From contig CAZYWP010000076.1 in NCBI GenBank assembly GCA_964651495.1, forward strand, positions 1 through 15,247: a DNA stretch of 15,247 nt, written 5' to 3'. A program made the position numbers and the translations under genes. Below, piece by piece: positions 7,676 through 15,179 of the stretch. The DNA comes from CAZNVB01 sp964651495. GTDB taxonomy: Bacteria > Acidobacteriota > Aminicenantia > Aminicenantales > UBA8522. The stretch's first letter is position 1; each line of letters starts with the position of its first letter. The notes beneath the pieces were generated by a model. It did no database searches, was not told the DNA's origin, and saw only the letters and a program-made list of their open reading frames with translations.

Positions 7676-8398
7676 ATGGAAGCAGTTCTCCGAGTCGACA
7701 GGCTAAAAAAATTCTACGGCTCCTTCGAAGCCCTCAAGGGCATTGATTTCGAGGTCGGCCAGGGAGAGGTTTTCGCCCTGATCGGTCCCAACGGCGCGGG
7801 CAAGACGACCGCCCTCCGGATCGTCGCGACACTCCTCTCCCCCTCCGATGGCAAAGTGGACTTCCTCGGGTTCGACCTGAAGAAGAACCCGGAGAAATTC
7901 CGGGAAAAGATCAGCTATCTACCCGAGGAAGCCGGCGCCTACCGGAATCTCAAGGGCATCGACTATCTGAAGTTCATGGCCAAGTTTTATGCCGCCACCG
8001 ACCGGGAGGCCGATGAGTTCATCAACCGGGCCCGGGACATCGCCGACCTGGGACCCCGCCTGAACGAGAAGGCCGGGACCTACTCCAAAGGAATGACCCG
8101 CAAGCTGCTCCTGGCCCGGGCGCTCATGACCAAGCCCGCGCTGGCCATCCTCGATGAGCCGACCTCCGGACTCGACGTGATCAACGCCCTCGAAGTCCGG
8201 GAGATCGTCAAGAAGTTCGCCAGGGAGGGCATTTCGGTCCTCCTCTCCTCCCACAACATGCTCGAGATCGAGTTCCTCTCCGACCGGGTCAGCATGATCG
8301 ACAAGGGCCGGATCCTGGACACGGGCACACCGGAAGCGCTCAAGGACAAGTATAAAGCCAGGAACCTGGAAGAAGTTTTCAGGAGCTCACTCCAATGA
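7676..8398 (+). CDS. ABC transporter ATP-binding protein, NatA-like
   Basis: The 240-residue product is a complete ABC ATPase that powers the membrane partner encoded next. It has Walker A GPNGAGKT (37-44), the Q-loop region as YLPEE (about 81-85, Glu instead of Gln as often in NatA-type proteins), signature YSKGMTRK (136-143) in place of the canonical LSGGQ, Walker B AILDEPTSGLD (157-167, catalytic E161) and H-loop SSHNM with H193. The start is the ATG behind AGGAGG; the frame stays open upstream into the UroD-like gene, but that extension lacks family similarity. Its stop overlaps the start of the permease (ATGA), so the two are translationally coupled. The pair resembles ABC-2 exporters of the NatAB type; sodium efflux is the namesake function, but the actual substrate cannot be inferred. 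Confidence 0.93.
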   Translation: MEAVLRVDRLKKFYGSFEALKGIDFEVGQGEVFALIGPNGAGKTTALRIVATLLSPSDGKVDFLGFDLKKNPEKFREKISYLPEEAGAYRNLKGIDYLKFMAKFYAATDREADEFINRARDIADLGPRLNEKAGTYSKGMTRKLLLARALMTKPALAILDEPTSGLDVINALEVREIVKKFAREGISVLLSSHNMLEIEFLSDRVSMIDKGRILDTGTPEALKDKYKARNLEEVFRSSLQ

Positions 8399-9687
8399 AA
8401 AAATTCCTCAACCTCCTGCTCAAAGAAGTCAGAGAGCTGATCACGCTGCAGCTCTTCATCTCGCTGCTCTTTACCGTTTTTCTTTTCTATTTCATCGGCC
8501 AGATGGCCAAGACCGAGGCCAAGAAGGCCATGCGGACCCAGAAGATCGCCGTCCTCAACCTGGACGATTCGCCCTTCTCGCAGGAGCTCATCGGCGGCCT
8601 CAAGAACGCCAACTTCCAGCCGGAGATGGTCCAGGATAGAGACAAGGAAAAAGCGATCGAACAGACCAAGGCGGGCGAAGCCAACCTGCTGCTCGTGATC
8701 CCCGAGGGATTCGGCCGGTCCCTCGAGTCCATGGAGGTCAAGGAGATCGAGACCTACTCTTTCCTCCGGAACTTCTCCCTTGTCGGCAGCCGGAGCTCGA
8801 TCATCATCAATTCCGTTATCAGAGCCCTCAACAGCTATCTCTCCAGTGATTTCTTGAAGAAGAAACTCCCGGACTTCAACCCCGACCAGGTGAAGAATCC
8901 GATCAAGAGCAAGGATTTTGTCATCGTCAAGGACCGGATGGCCGAGGGCGCGGCGGAAAAGGTCGCCGGGTTCGTTACCTCCCAGTCCGTTTTTGTCCCC
9001 ATCATCCTGATGATGATCATCATCTATTCCTCCCAGATGGTCATCAGCGCCATCGCCATGGAGAAGCAGAACAAGACGCTCGAGACGCTCCTCACCGTCC
9101 CGATCAGCCGGACCTCGATCGTCACAGCCAAGATGCTGGCTTCCGGGCTCGTCGGCCTGATCTCGGCGGTGATTTACATGGTCGGTGTCCGTTATTACGT
9201 GGGCGGTTTCATGGGAGACATGTCGGAAGCGGCGGCGGCGTCCGGCCTGACCGGGGTGATCCAGAAGCTCGGACTATCACTTACCGCCAATCATCTGATC
9301 ATATTGGGAATTTCGCTGTTTTTCGCCATCCTGTGCGCTCTGGCCATGGCCACCATACTGGGCGTGCTGGCGGAAGACTACCGGAGCGCCCAGAGCCTGA
9401 TCATGCCGCTGATTTTCCTGGTCATGATCCCCTATTTCCTCTCCTTCTTTTCCGACATCAAAACGCTTTCCCTCCCGGCGAAAATCCTGGTCTATATCAT
9501 CCCCTTCTCGCACCCGTTCCTGACGACGCAGAACCTGCTCCTGGAAAACTACCGGGCTGTCGTGTACGGCATCCTGTACATGATCGCCTTCTTCATCGCC
9601 CTGATCATCATCGCCGCCCGCATCTTCTCCACGGACAGGGTGCTCACCATGAAACTCAGGTTTCGCCGGAAGAAAGTGCTTCTTTAG
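8395..9687 (+). CDS. ABC-2 type transporter permease, NatB-like
   Basis: The 430-residue product is the membrane subunit of the exporter. It has one N-terminal helix (about 17-37), a large extracytoplasmic domain (about 38-198), then about five helices (roughly 200-222, 248-268, 300-325, 333-352, 388-410) and a basic tail. The cytosolic EKQNKTLETLLTVPISR (223-239) between helices 2 and 3 is the coupling motif seen in ABC-2 permeases of the NatB/YhaP type. The ATG overlaps the ATPase stop by four bases, and GGAG lies about 10 bases upstream (8382-8385) within the ATPase gene. One ATPase plus one full-length permease is the usual composition of this family. The gene ends 77 bases before a converging gene. 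Confidence 0.92.
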   Translation: MKKFLNLLLKEVRELITLQLFISLLFTVFLFYFIGQMAKTEAKKAMRTQKIAVLNLDDSPFSQELIGGLKNANFQPEMVQDRDKEKAIEQTKAGEANLLLVIPEGFGRSLESMEVKEIETYSFLRNFSLVGSRSSIIINSVIRALNSYLSSDFLKKKLPDFNPDQVKNPIKSKDFVIVKDRMAEGAAEKVAGFVTSQSVFVPIILMMIIIYSSQMVISAIAMEKQNKTLETLLTVPISRTSIVTAKMLASGLVGLISAVIYMVGVRYYVGGFMGDMSEAAAASGLTGVIQKLGLSLTANHLIILGISLFFAILCALAMATILGVLAEDYRSAQSLIMPLIFLVMIPYFLSFFSDIKTLSLPAKILVYIIPFSHPFLTTQNLLLENYRAVVYGILYMIAFFIALIIIAARIFSTDRVLTMKLRFRRKKVLL

Positions 9688-9729
9688 ATAACGGGGATTC
9701 GGGTTTTCCGGGAGGGCTGTTTCAGGGTG

Positions 9730-9746
9730 TCTGGAGAGACTCCAGA
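9730..9746. other. Hairpin between convergent genes
   Basis: The 77-base spacer between the converging permease and barrel-protein genes contains TCTGGAG-AGA-CTCCAGA, a perfect 7-bp stem with a 3-base loop. It could help end transcription from both sides. Neither strand has a T-run directly after it, so it is not a textbook intrinsic terminator; A6 at 9759-9764 lies 12 bases further on. Confidence 0.35.
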
Positions 9747-9764
9747 GGGGCATCTCACAAAAAA

Positions 9765-10346
9765 CTATAGCAGCCGAAACGATATGCCGCCCAGCAGGGA
9801 GATGCCGCCGAGGTTGATCCTGGTTGAGATCACGGAAGCCGGTTCCACCTCGATGCTTTCGTAGCGCAGGGCCAGCCGGGCTGAGATACGAGAGGAAAAA
9901 CGGAGTTCGGCCCCGGTATAAGCGACCAGGTTTGTCTTCTTCCCCTTGTGACTCAGAGCTGCGCTTTCCCATTTTTCTTCATAGGAATGGTAGCTGAGAC
10001 CCACACCGAGAAAAAGTGAGACCTTTGCCAGAGGATAAAGAAAATAAATGGACGCGGGGAAGGAGACCATCCGGAGGCGGACCGGATAGTCGTCTTCACC
10101 CTGGTTGACGTTGAAGGCCCGCCCTGTGTCGCTCAGGAATTCCAGGCCGGCTGCCAGGCCGAAATGCCGGCCGATCCCGAGCCGGATTTCCAGGTCCAGG
10201 GGCAGGCTCTGTCCATAGACATCCCTGTAAATTTTTTCCTTAGGAAAAAAGAGCCCGCTGGACAAGGAGACCACAACGGCCCTGGAATACGCGTTGGCGC
10301 AGAGGAAGAAGAGCGCGGCCGCGGCCAGCCATCTTGCGGTTCTCAT
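9765..10346 (-). CDS. Small outer-membrane beta-barrel-like protein
   Basis: The 193-residue product has a clear signal peptide (basic RTAR, hydrophobic core, likely cleavage near residues 19-22). The mature part alternates polar and hydrophobic residues in glycine-rich strands, such as LEIRLGIGRHFGLAAGLEFL (52-71) and SLFLGVGLSY (110-119), and ends in a strand with a terminal hydrophobic residue. This is the pattern of an 8-stranded OmpW/OmpA-like barrel. I do not recognise a specific family and assign no function. The start is supported by GGAGG 6 bases upstream, inside the end of the M28 gene, and the ATG overlaps that gene's TGA. This indicates translational coupling to the peptidase. Confidence 0.8.
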   Translation of the reverse strand: MRTARWLAAAALFFLCANAYSRAVVVSLSSGLFFPKEKIYRDVYGQSLPLDLEIRLGIGRHFGLAAGLEFLSDTGRAFNVNQGEDDYPVRLRMVSFPASIYFLYPLAKVSLFLGVGLSYHSYEEKWESAALSHKGKKTNLVAYTGAELRFSSRISARLALRYESIEVEPASVISTRINLGGISLLGGISFRLL

Positions 10347-12031
10347 CGATGGCCTCCCTGCAGGGAAGAAAATCCTTCAAGAAGAAGGGAGAAAGGCCCG
10401 GGTATCCTGGGCCGAACCGTGACCTCTCGCGAATAGTTGCTCTCCAGGCCGGACGGCCCCACAACAGTGATCACATAGTAATACGGCAGATCGACCGCCA
10501 GGCTGCGGTCGATGTAGGAAGGAGCCGGAAGCGGCGAGGAATTCAATTTCTGATAGTCGAGGTGAGAAATTTCCGACCGATAAATGTTGTAGCCGGCCGC
10601 GCCGGGGCTGGCCGGCCAGGTGAGTTTGATGCTTTGGAGGGCATCAAAGAGGGAGCGATAAATGTAGGATTCGGCGTTCAGCCCCGCCGGTGTCGCGGGA
10701 TAGCCCGTCCTGACCGGCTGGGCCAACTCGGCGAGTTCGGCCAGCGCTGCTTTCGTGGACTCGCCGAAGAAATCGAAATTCAGGGGCTCGACGGTGTCTG
10801 TCGTCTTATGATAGTACGGGTTCCGGAGGGGATTATCCTCGATGCCCAATAGGGCGGCATAGCCCGTTTCCCAGAAGGCCGCATGGTCTGAATAGACGAA
10901 AGACGCGTTGACGATTTTGTTGGCCGGGACCAGCCCGTAGGCGCTGGAGACGGCAAGGAATTTGGCGGCCAGCCATTCCGAGGCCGGGTTGACGATGATT
11001 TCCAGGTCCTCGGGCAGCTGGTCGGCATAGGCGATCATGTCGAGGTTGATGACAGCGATGATGTTCTCTCCCCTATTTCGAGCATTCTGGGCGTAGGTAC
11101 GGCTGCCGTAGAGGCCGATTTCTTCGGCTGCGAAGGCGATGAACCGGACGGTGAAGTCCAGGGGATAGCGCATCAGGATGCGGGCCGCCTCCATGGCGGC
11201 CGCCGTGCCGCTGGCGTTGTCGTCGGCGCCCGGGGCAAGCGTCAACTGCTGGTTGGAGGTGGAATCATAGTGGCCGCAAATGACCAGGACATCCTGCGGA
11301 TAAACGCGCCCCGGCAGCTCGGCGACTACGTTTTTCGAAGCCGCGCCCGTGCCGTAAGGGACATCCTGGAAGCGGACGTCGAGCCCGAGGCTCTGGAAAT
11401 AATTGAAGATGAACTGGCCCGCCGCATCGCAGCTCGGAGTCGACACATAACGTGTTTGAAATCCCTGCAGCGCCTGGACGATGGCGCGGAGGTTGTCGGC
11501 CGAGACCTCGCTCACCAGCTGGCCCACGAGGTCGTTCTTGCGGTGGTCATGGATTGGACTCTCGGGAAGCGGATACGGCCGCGCGAGATAGGACAGGATG
11601 GACGCCGCGGGCAGCGGTTTCCTGGCCAGGCCGGGGGGAAGCACTGTGAAGGGGTCTTCTGTTTCTGTCCAGAAAAGGAAAGTTTCCGGCTCGACCGCCA
11701 GGAGCCGGCCCCGCCGGCCGAGCTCGGTCTGCACATCAGCGGGTGGCGGCGCCAGCAGGTGGTAAGGTTTGTTCCGGGCATCCCTGTCCAGGACGGAGAC
11801 GGGGATGCCTTCCCTCCTTAAAACGGCGATTTCCTGCCTGTCGACCCTGGCCAGAAAACAGGATTGGAGTTCCTGGACGACCTGAACCTGATGAGTCGTC
11901 AGGATATCCCAGAGCCGACCGTCTGTCTTCTGGATCTTGACGAGATGGACCGGCCTGGAGAAACCAAAGAGACCGGCCAGGCCCGCGACAAGGAGGAGGG
12001 TCGGCAAGAGCCTGAAACGCTTCACTATCAT
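10343..12031 (-). CDS. Exported M28-family zinc aminopeptidase with FnIII-like C-terminus
   Basis: The 562-residue product is an M28 metallopeptidase, which removes N-terminal residues from peptides with two zinc ions. A signal peptide covers about residues 1-25, so it acts outside the cytoplasm. Residues 30-200 are an N-terminal region of unclear fold. The catalytic domain has all zinc-site motifs in order: GHYDS (H254), GADDNASG (D270/D271), AAEE (E303 base, E304 ligand), INLDM (D331) and YYHKTTDT (H408). Residues about 445-540 look like a fibronectin-III domain, with LTWPASPGAAGYNIYRS (470-486) as its core. The ATG has no Shine-Dalgarno sequence, and the leader is AT-rich with a hairpin just upstream. 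The last bases overlap the following barrel-protein gene. Anchoring or display by a neighbour is possible but not shown. Confidence 0.92.
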   Translation of the reverse strand: MIVKRFRLLPTLLLVAGLAGLFGFSRPVHLVKIQKTDGRLWDILTTHQVQVVQELQSCFLARVDRQEIAVLRREGIPVSVLDRDARNKPYHLLAPPPADVQTELGRRGRLLAVEPETFLFWTETEDPFTVLPPGLARKPLPAASILSYLARPYPLPESPIHDHRKNDLVGQLVSEVSADNLRAIVQALQGFQTRYVSTPSCDAAGQFIFNYFQSLGLDVRFQDVPYGTGAASKNVVAELPGRVYPQDVLVICGHYDSTSNQQLTLAPGADDNASGTAAAMEAARILMRYPLDFTVRFIAFAAEEIGLYGSRTYAQNARNRGENIIAVINLDMIAYADQLPEDLEIIVNPASEWLAAKFLAVSSAYGLVPANKIVNASFVYSDHAAFWETGYAALLGIEDNPLRNPYYHKTTDTVEPLNFDFFGESTKAALAELAELAQPVRTGYPATPAGLNAESYIYRSLFDALQSIKLTWPASPGAAGYNIYRSEISHLDYQKLNSSPLPAPSYIDRSLAVDLPYYYVITVVGPSGLESNYSREVTVRPRIPGPFSLLLEGFSSLQGGHR

Positions 12032-12040
12032 TATTTAATC

Positions 12041-12060
12041 AAAAATGAGGAAATTCCTCA
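12041..12060 (-). terminator. Hairpin plus T-run before the M28 start
   Basis: Read on the minus strand, TGAGGA-ATT-TCCTCA (within 12046-12060) forms a 6-bp stem followed directly by TTTTT (12041-12045), the layout of an intrinsic terminator. The stem has only three G-C pairs, so it would be weak. It sits about 230 bases after the lipoprotein stop and 9 bases before the M28 ATG, leaving no room for a promoter between. It may end lipoprotein transcripts or attenuate the peptidase. Confidence 0.4.
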
Positions 12061-12118
12061 ACATAGGGAGCGGCATTGGCAGCACTTGCGTCCATTTGAA
12101 AATCTCCAATTGTGGAAA

Positions 12119-12230
12119 ATGGGAACGGGTGGCATGGCGCCAGTCCCCGCCCGCCCGCAGCGAATGGAGCGGGTGGGGGGGTCTTCGACGAGGACGGGCG
12201 GGGACGCGCCATGACAGGACCCATTCCCAT
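12119..12230. repeat. Long imperfect inverted repeat, REP/MITE-like element
   Basis: Three blocks in the left part return as inverted copies in the right part, in the same nested order. ATGGGAACGGGT (12119-12130) pairs with 12219-12230 at 11 of 12 positions, CATGGCGC (12133-12140) pairs perfectly with 12206-12213, and GTCCCCGCCCG (12143-12153) pairs perfectly with 12195-12205. Small insertions separate the blocks. The centre holds a second perfect stem, CCCGC (12154-12158) with GCGGG (12169-12173). The whole can fold into a branched hairpin of about 112 bases. No protein is encoded. This architecture is typical of REP/BIME sequences or small non-autonomous transposons mobilised by IS200/IS605-like or RAYT transposases; the family is inferred from shape only. 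Confidence 0.6.
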
Positions 12231-12240
12231 CATTCCCATC
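12223..12240. repeat. Tandem 9-base direct repeat at the element end
   Basis: ATTCCCATC occurs twice in immediate succession (12223-12231 and 12232-12240). The first copy is part of the right arm of the inverted repeat; the left end has only one corresponding unit. Confidence 0.6.
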
Positions 12241-12293
12241 TAATAAACAGAATGTCAGCAGCGCCGTTATTTCTCATGCAGGTGTCGAATCCG

Positions 12294-15020
12294 CTATGGG
12301 TTGAGGCCTCCGGCCCTGGCTGTGATGAGATTTCTCTTTCTCAGCTCGGCCAGCCCGTTTTCCCATGCTCCGGCGGCCCCCCAGAGGTAATAGGTAAGAT
12401 ACCGGACCGTCTTCTGGAAGATGGGAACCCAGGGCTGAAATTCGATGTAATAGTGGTTGGACTCGCCGTTTGAAGGATGGTTCATCCACATGTGCAGGAA
12501 CTCTGGCTCGCTAACGGGGAAAGCGCCCACGAAGGCCACATCCTCGGACGTGTCGCGGCCCGCGTTCCACCCCTCTTCCAGGAATATCACCTCGCCGAAA
12601 TATTCTTCCGGCCGCATCCGGAACTCCCGCCGGCCGGAGACCGAGGGGACCACGAAAACATCTTCCGTCCAGTGCCGGCGGCCGAGCTCGAGGATCGGCT
12701 GGGGCCCGAGCATGTTGGCCTCGGGGTTGCGGAAGGCCAGGGCGAAGCGGACTTCGACGAGGGGCGAATCCCCGTAGAGGGTGAATATTTTCTCCAGCCT
12801 GTTGCCGTAAAAGTCGGCCGCCATCCGCACCTGGACATATGATCCGTCCTTCTTGATGAGCTCGGCGTCATACACCTTGTGCGTTTCCATCGACGCCTGG
12901 CCGAGGAAATCCTCGAACCCGCCATAGGGGTAAAAGCCGCGCTCCCGGAAAGGCCGCTTGTCGGTGCTCCATTCCTTGTCCGGCCAGAGCTTGAACAGAA
13001 CGTTGTCTTTTTTCTCTTTGACTATGTACTCGATTATCCTCGCGCCCGTAGCGAGGAGGGTCACCATGACCTTCTCATTCTCCAGGCGGTATTCGCTGAT
13101 CCCGTCACCGTTGAGGTCCACCTCATAGGCGCGGGGCTCCCCCCGGGCCGGCTCGACGCCGAGCCGGGTTGTGTTGCGCGCCCCGAGGGCCGAGACTTCA
13201 ACCTCATACGATCCGGGAGGAAGAGGCAGGAGGAAGGCCATCTCTCCGAACTCAGCCGGCCGGATGTCCGCTTGCTTCCGGGTTTGATAAACAGGGGTGT
13301 CGGGACGGCCGGATTCGAACGCTTTGACATCCACCGGAAAAGACTCCTCGACGCCGAAATTGTGAATCGACACCGGATAGACGACCTCCGGGGTCTGGCC
13401 ATAAAGAAGCTGATGCGCCGAGATGACCCGCGGGAGGTCCACAATGGCCAGTGTCCTCTTCCCGCCCGACGGCCATTGGAAAACGATCAGAACGGGGTTT
13501 GTCCGGCCCATCGCCCGCAGGGTGGGCTGCTGGCGCAGGGCGACTGTCCTGGCGGAATATGCTGCCAGATCGACCGACCGTGAGGCGGCGTCCTTGATCT
13601 CAAGCTCGGGCGCGGCCACGACCTCCAGAGTCCCGGAAACAGGTTCGCCGCTGGTGTTCACCAGCGTGACTTTCAACTCGCGTCCTTCCACCACCGCCTC
13701 GACCTGAACGCGGTCGCCGAAATAGTCTTCGAGATAGACGCGGTCGAGGAGCAGCATCTGCAGCACGTTCCGGAAGAGCTCGGGACCCATCATCTTACCC
13801 TGGGGCAGCACACCGACCTCCCGCCGGGCGAGAATCGCTTCCCACATATGCTCCCGGGTCAGCGGCGTGTCCCTGGGAAGGAAAAGAACCATTGCCGCGG
13901 GCGCCTCTTCGCGGACATAGCCCGTCTGCAGGATAAAGGGGACATTTTCGGTGTCAATCTGCCTTTTGTTGCCCTCCACGGCGATATAGCCGTCGTAAGT
14001 GAAGGGGTCGCAGTCGGCGCTGAAGACCGGACGAAAAACATATCCGCCGCGGTCCTTGACGAACTTGATCCATTCCTCTTCGCTCGGCATGTCCTGGATC
14101 TTGAGCCCGTCCCAGTCCCGGCAGCCGAAGGCCAGGGACCCGAAGCTGTGGGTGGCCTTGCCCGTCCCCACGTCGGTGACGACCGCGAGGTTGACCCGGG
14201 AAAGCCAATCGGGCAGTTGCTCCTGGAGCAGATAGTCCATGTAGCCGCTGAAGGTGAACCAGTCGTTGCCCTGGTTCATCCCCCGTCCGATCACCTCGAG
14301 CGGGTGTCCGGGATGGCAGGTGACGCTGTGCAGCAGCGTCCCGGCGCCGAACCAGCCCCGATGGAGGTCGAACTCCTGGAGCGTATCGATGACGCTCTGG
14401 AAAAGCCTGCCGGTCCGGGCGCGGCATTCCCGGCAATCCGAAGCCAGGACGTAAAGAGTCCTCGTCCCGTCCCGGAGAAAAAAAGCCTGGACATCGTGAA
14501 AGTCCCCCGCGTTCGCCTGATGGCTCTTGAGCTCTTCACGCCAGGAATTTCCGGCCGGGAGTTTGGCCAGGAGCCTTTGGCCGAGGCTGCTCGATGAGGC
14601 GACAGTGACAAGCACATCGGACGAAGCCAACTCTCTGGCGAGGGCTTCCGGGGACGGCTCGTCGAGCTCCTTCCAGGACGACCGGATCAGGGCGGAGAGG
14701 AAACCCTCCTGAAGGACAAGCCCCGCCACCCTGAGCTCCTCGGCGATATCGATTTTGCTCTGCAGGATGGACCGGGAAACGTCGGGCTGGCTGATCTGGT
14801 AGAGGTTCCCGTACTGGTGCCAGTTCCAGAAAATGGTGTGCCAGTAATTCGTGTAGCCGCTGAACCGGCCGGCGGTGACGACGGACTGTTCAGCCGGCCG
14901 GCCCGAAGAGGACGGCTTGAATTGATCGAGCCGGTCCGGGGCCGGAGCTTCGTTGCAGGCCGCCAGGGCGAAAGCCAACCCCGCCAGGGCCACTAGCCGA
15001 AATCGGTTATTCACGCTCAC
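12294..15020 (-). CDS. Large multidomain lipoprotein of unknown function
   Basis: The 908-residue product begins with a lipoprotein signal: basic N-terminus, hydrophobic core and lipobox LAAC with the modified C22. I do not recognise the N-terminal half (about 45-430). It carries cysteines at 196, 199 (a CxxC), 235, 300 and 337 and the conserved-looking phrase TCHPGHP (234-240). Residues about 437-497 and 540-615 look like Ig/CARDB-type beta-sandwich domains. DLNGDGISE (635-643) resembles an EF-hand-like calcium loop and opens a C-terminal region (about 633-875) resembling the mutarotase-like beta-sandwiches at the ends of some glycoside hydrolases. A role at the envelope in binding or processing glycans or glycopeptides is a guess. 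The start is GTG, supported by AAGGAG (15028-15033, minus strand) 7 bases upstream; a second GTG two codons later is possible. Next downstream are the inverted-repeat element and the M28 peptidase. Confidence 0.85.
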   Translation of the reverse strand: MSVNNRFRLVALAGLAFALAACNEAPAPDRLDQFKPSSSGRPAEQSVVTAGRFSGYTNYWHTIFWNWHQYGNLYQISQPDVSRSILQSKIDIAEELRVAGLVLQEGFLSALIRSSWKELDEPSPEALARELASSDVLVTVASSSSLGQRLLAKLPAGNSWREELKSHQANAGDFHDVQAFFLRDGTRTLYVLASDCRECRARTGRLFQSVIDTLQEFDLHRGWFGAGTLLHSVTCHPGHPLEVIGRGMNQGNDWFTFSGYMDYLLQEQLPDWLSRVNLAVVTDVGTGKATHSFGSLAFGCRDWDGLKIQDMPSEEEWIKFVKDRGGYVFRPVFSADCDPFTYDGYIAVEGNKRQIDTENVPFILQTGYVREEAPAAMVLFLPRDTPLTREHMWEAILARREVGVLPQGKMMGPELFRNVLQMLLLDRVYLEDYFGDRVQVEAVVEGRELKVTLVNTSGEPVSGTLEVVAAPELEIKDAASRSVDLAAYSARTVALRQQPTLRAMGRTNPVLIVFQWPSGGKRTLAIVDLPRVISAHQLLYGQTPEVVYPVSIHNFGVEESFPVDVKAFESGRPDTPVYQTRKQADIRPAEFGEMAFLLPLPPGSYEVEVSALGARNTTRLGVEPARGEPRAYEVDLNGDGISEYRLENEKVMVTLLATGARIIEYIVKEKKDNVLFKLWPDKEWSTDKRPFRERGFYPYGGFEDFLGQASMETHKVYDAELIKKDGSYVQVRMAADFYGNRLEKIFTLYGDSPLVEVRFALAFRNPEANMLGPQPILELGRRHWTEDVFVVPSVSGRREFRMRPEEYFGEVIFLEEGWNAGRDTSEDVAFVGAFPVSEPEFLHMWMNHPSNGESNHYYIEFQPWVPIFQKTVRYLTYYLWGAAGAWENGLAELRKRNLITARAGGLNP

Positions 15021-15058
15021 GCTTGATCTCCTTATATCGCGCTAATATTGTTTGTTTT

Positions 15059-15064
15059 ATTATA
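15059..15064 (-). promoter_or_regulatory. Candidate -10 box for the lipoprotein gene
   Basis: The minus strand reads a perfect TATAAT, which would start transcription near 15052 and give a leader of about 32 bases containing the AAGGAG ribosome-binding site. No good -35 is visible at 16-19 bases, so an activator may be needed or the match may be chance. Confidence 0.35.
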
Positions 15065-15150
15065 ACTCTGTCAGCTGCTTAAACCCTAAATTTTCCCGAA
15101 GATACCGGGCGCGGCCCACTCGGCCGTTCGACCCTGCCGCCCAAGGAAGC

Positions 15151-15179
15151 TTGACTTCAGCGGGCTACGGCGATATAAA
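15151..15179 (+). promoter_or_regulatory. Outward sigma70-like promoter at the right edge
   Basis: TTGACT (15151-15156, five of six) and TATAAA (15174-15179, five of six) are separated by the ideal 17 bases. Transcription would start near 15186 and run out of the window. The 60 bases that follow contain no start codon with a ribosome-binding site, only a T7 tract (15193-15199) and a small TCCGG/CCGGA hairpin (about 15223-15237), so the transcribed gene or RNA lies beyond the edge. Confidence 0.5.

Noticed and set aside
12039..12239. Open frame on the minus strand across the inverted repeat, with an internal MARPRPSSS resembling the start of RAYT transposases.
   Set aside because: The frame is short and proline-rich, has no ribosome-binding site and no transposase catalytic motif. 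It arises from the GC-rich repeat arms.
12045..12473. Plus-strand open frame beginning MRKFLN, similar in DNA to the start of the ABC permease (MKKFLN at 8395).
   Set aside because: The similarity stops after about 15 bases and the frame then runs antisense to the lipoprotein gene. The shared ATTCCTCAAC stretch is chance.
15110..15150. GTTCGAC-containing segment resembling a tRNA T-loop.
   Set aside because: The flanking 5-base arms do not pair properly and no acceptor or anticodon stem is present.
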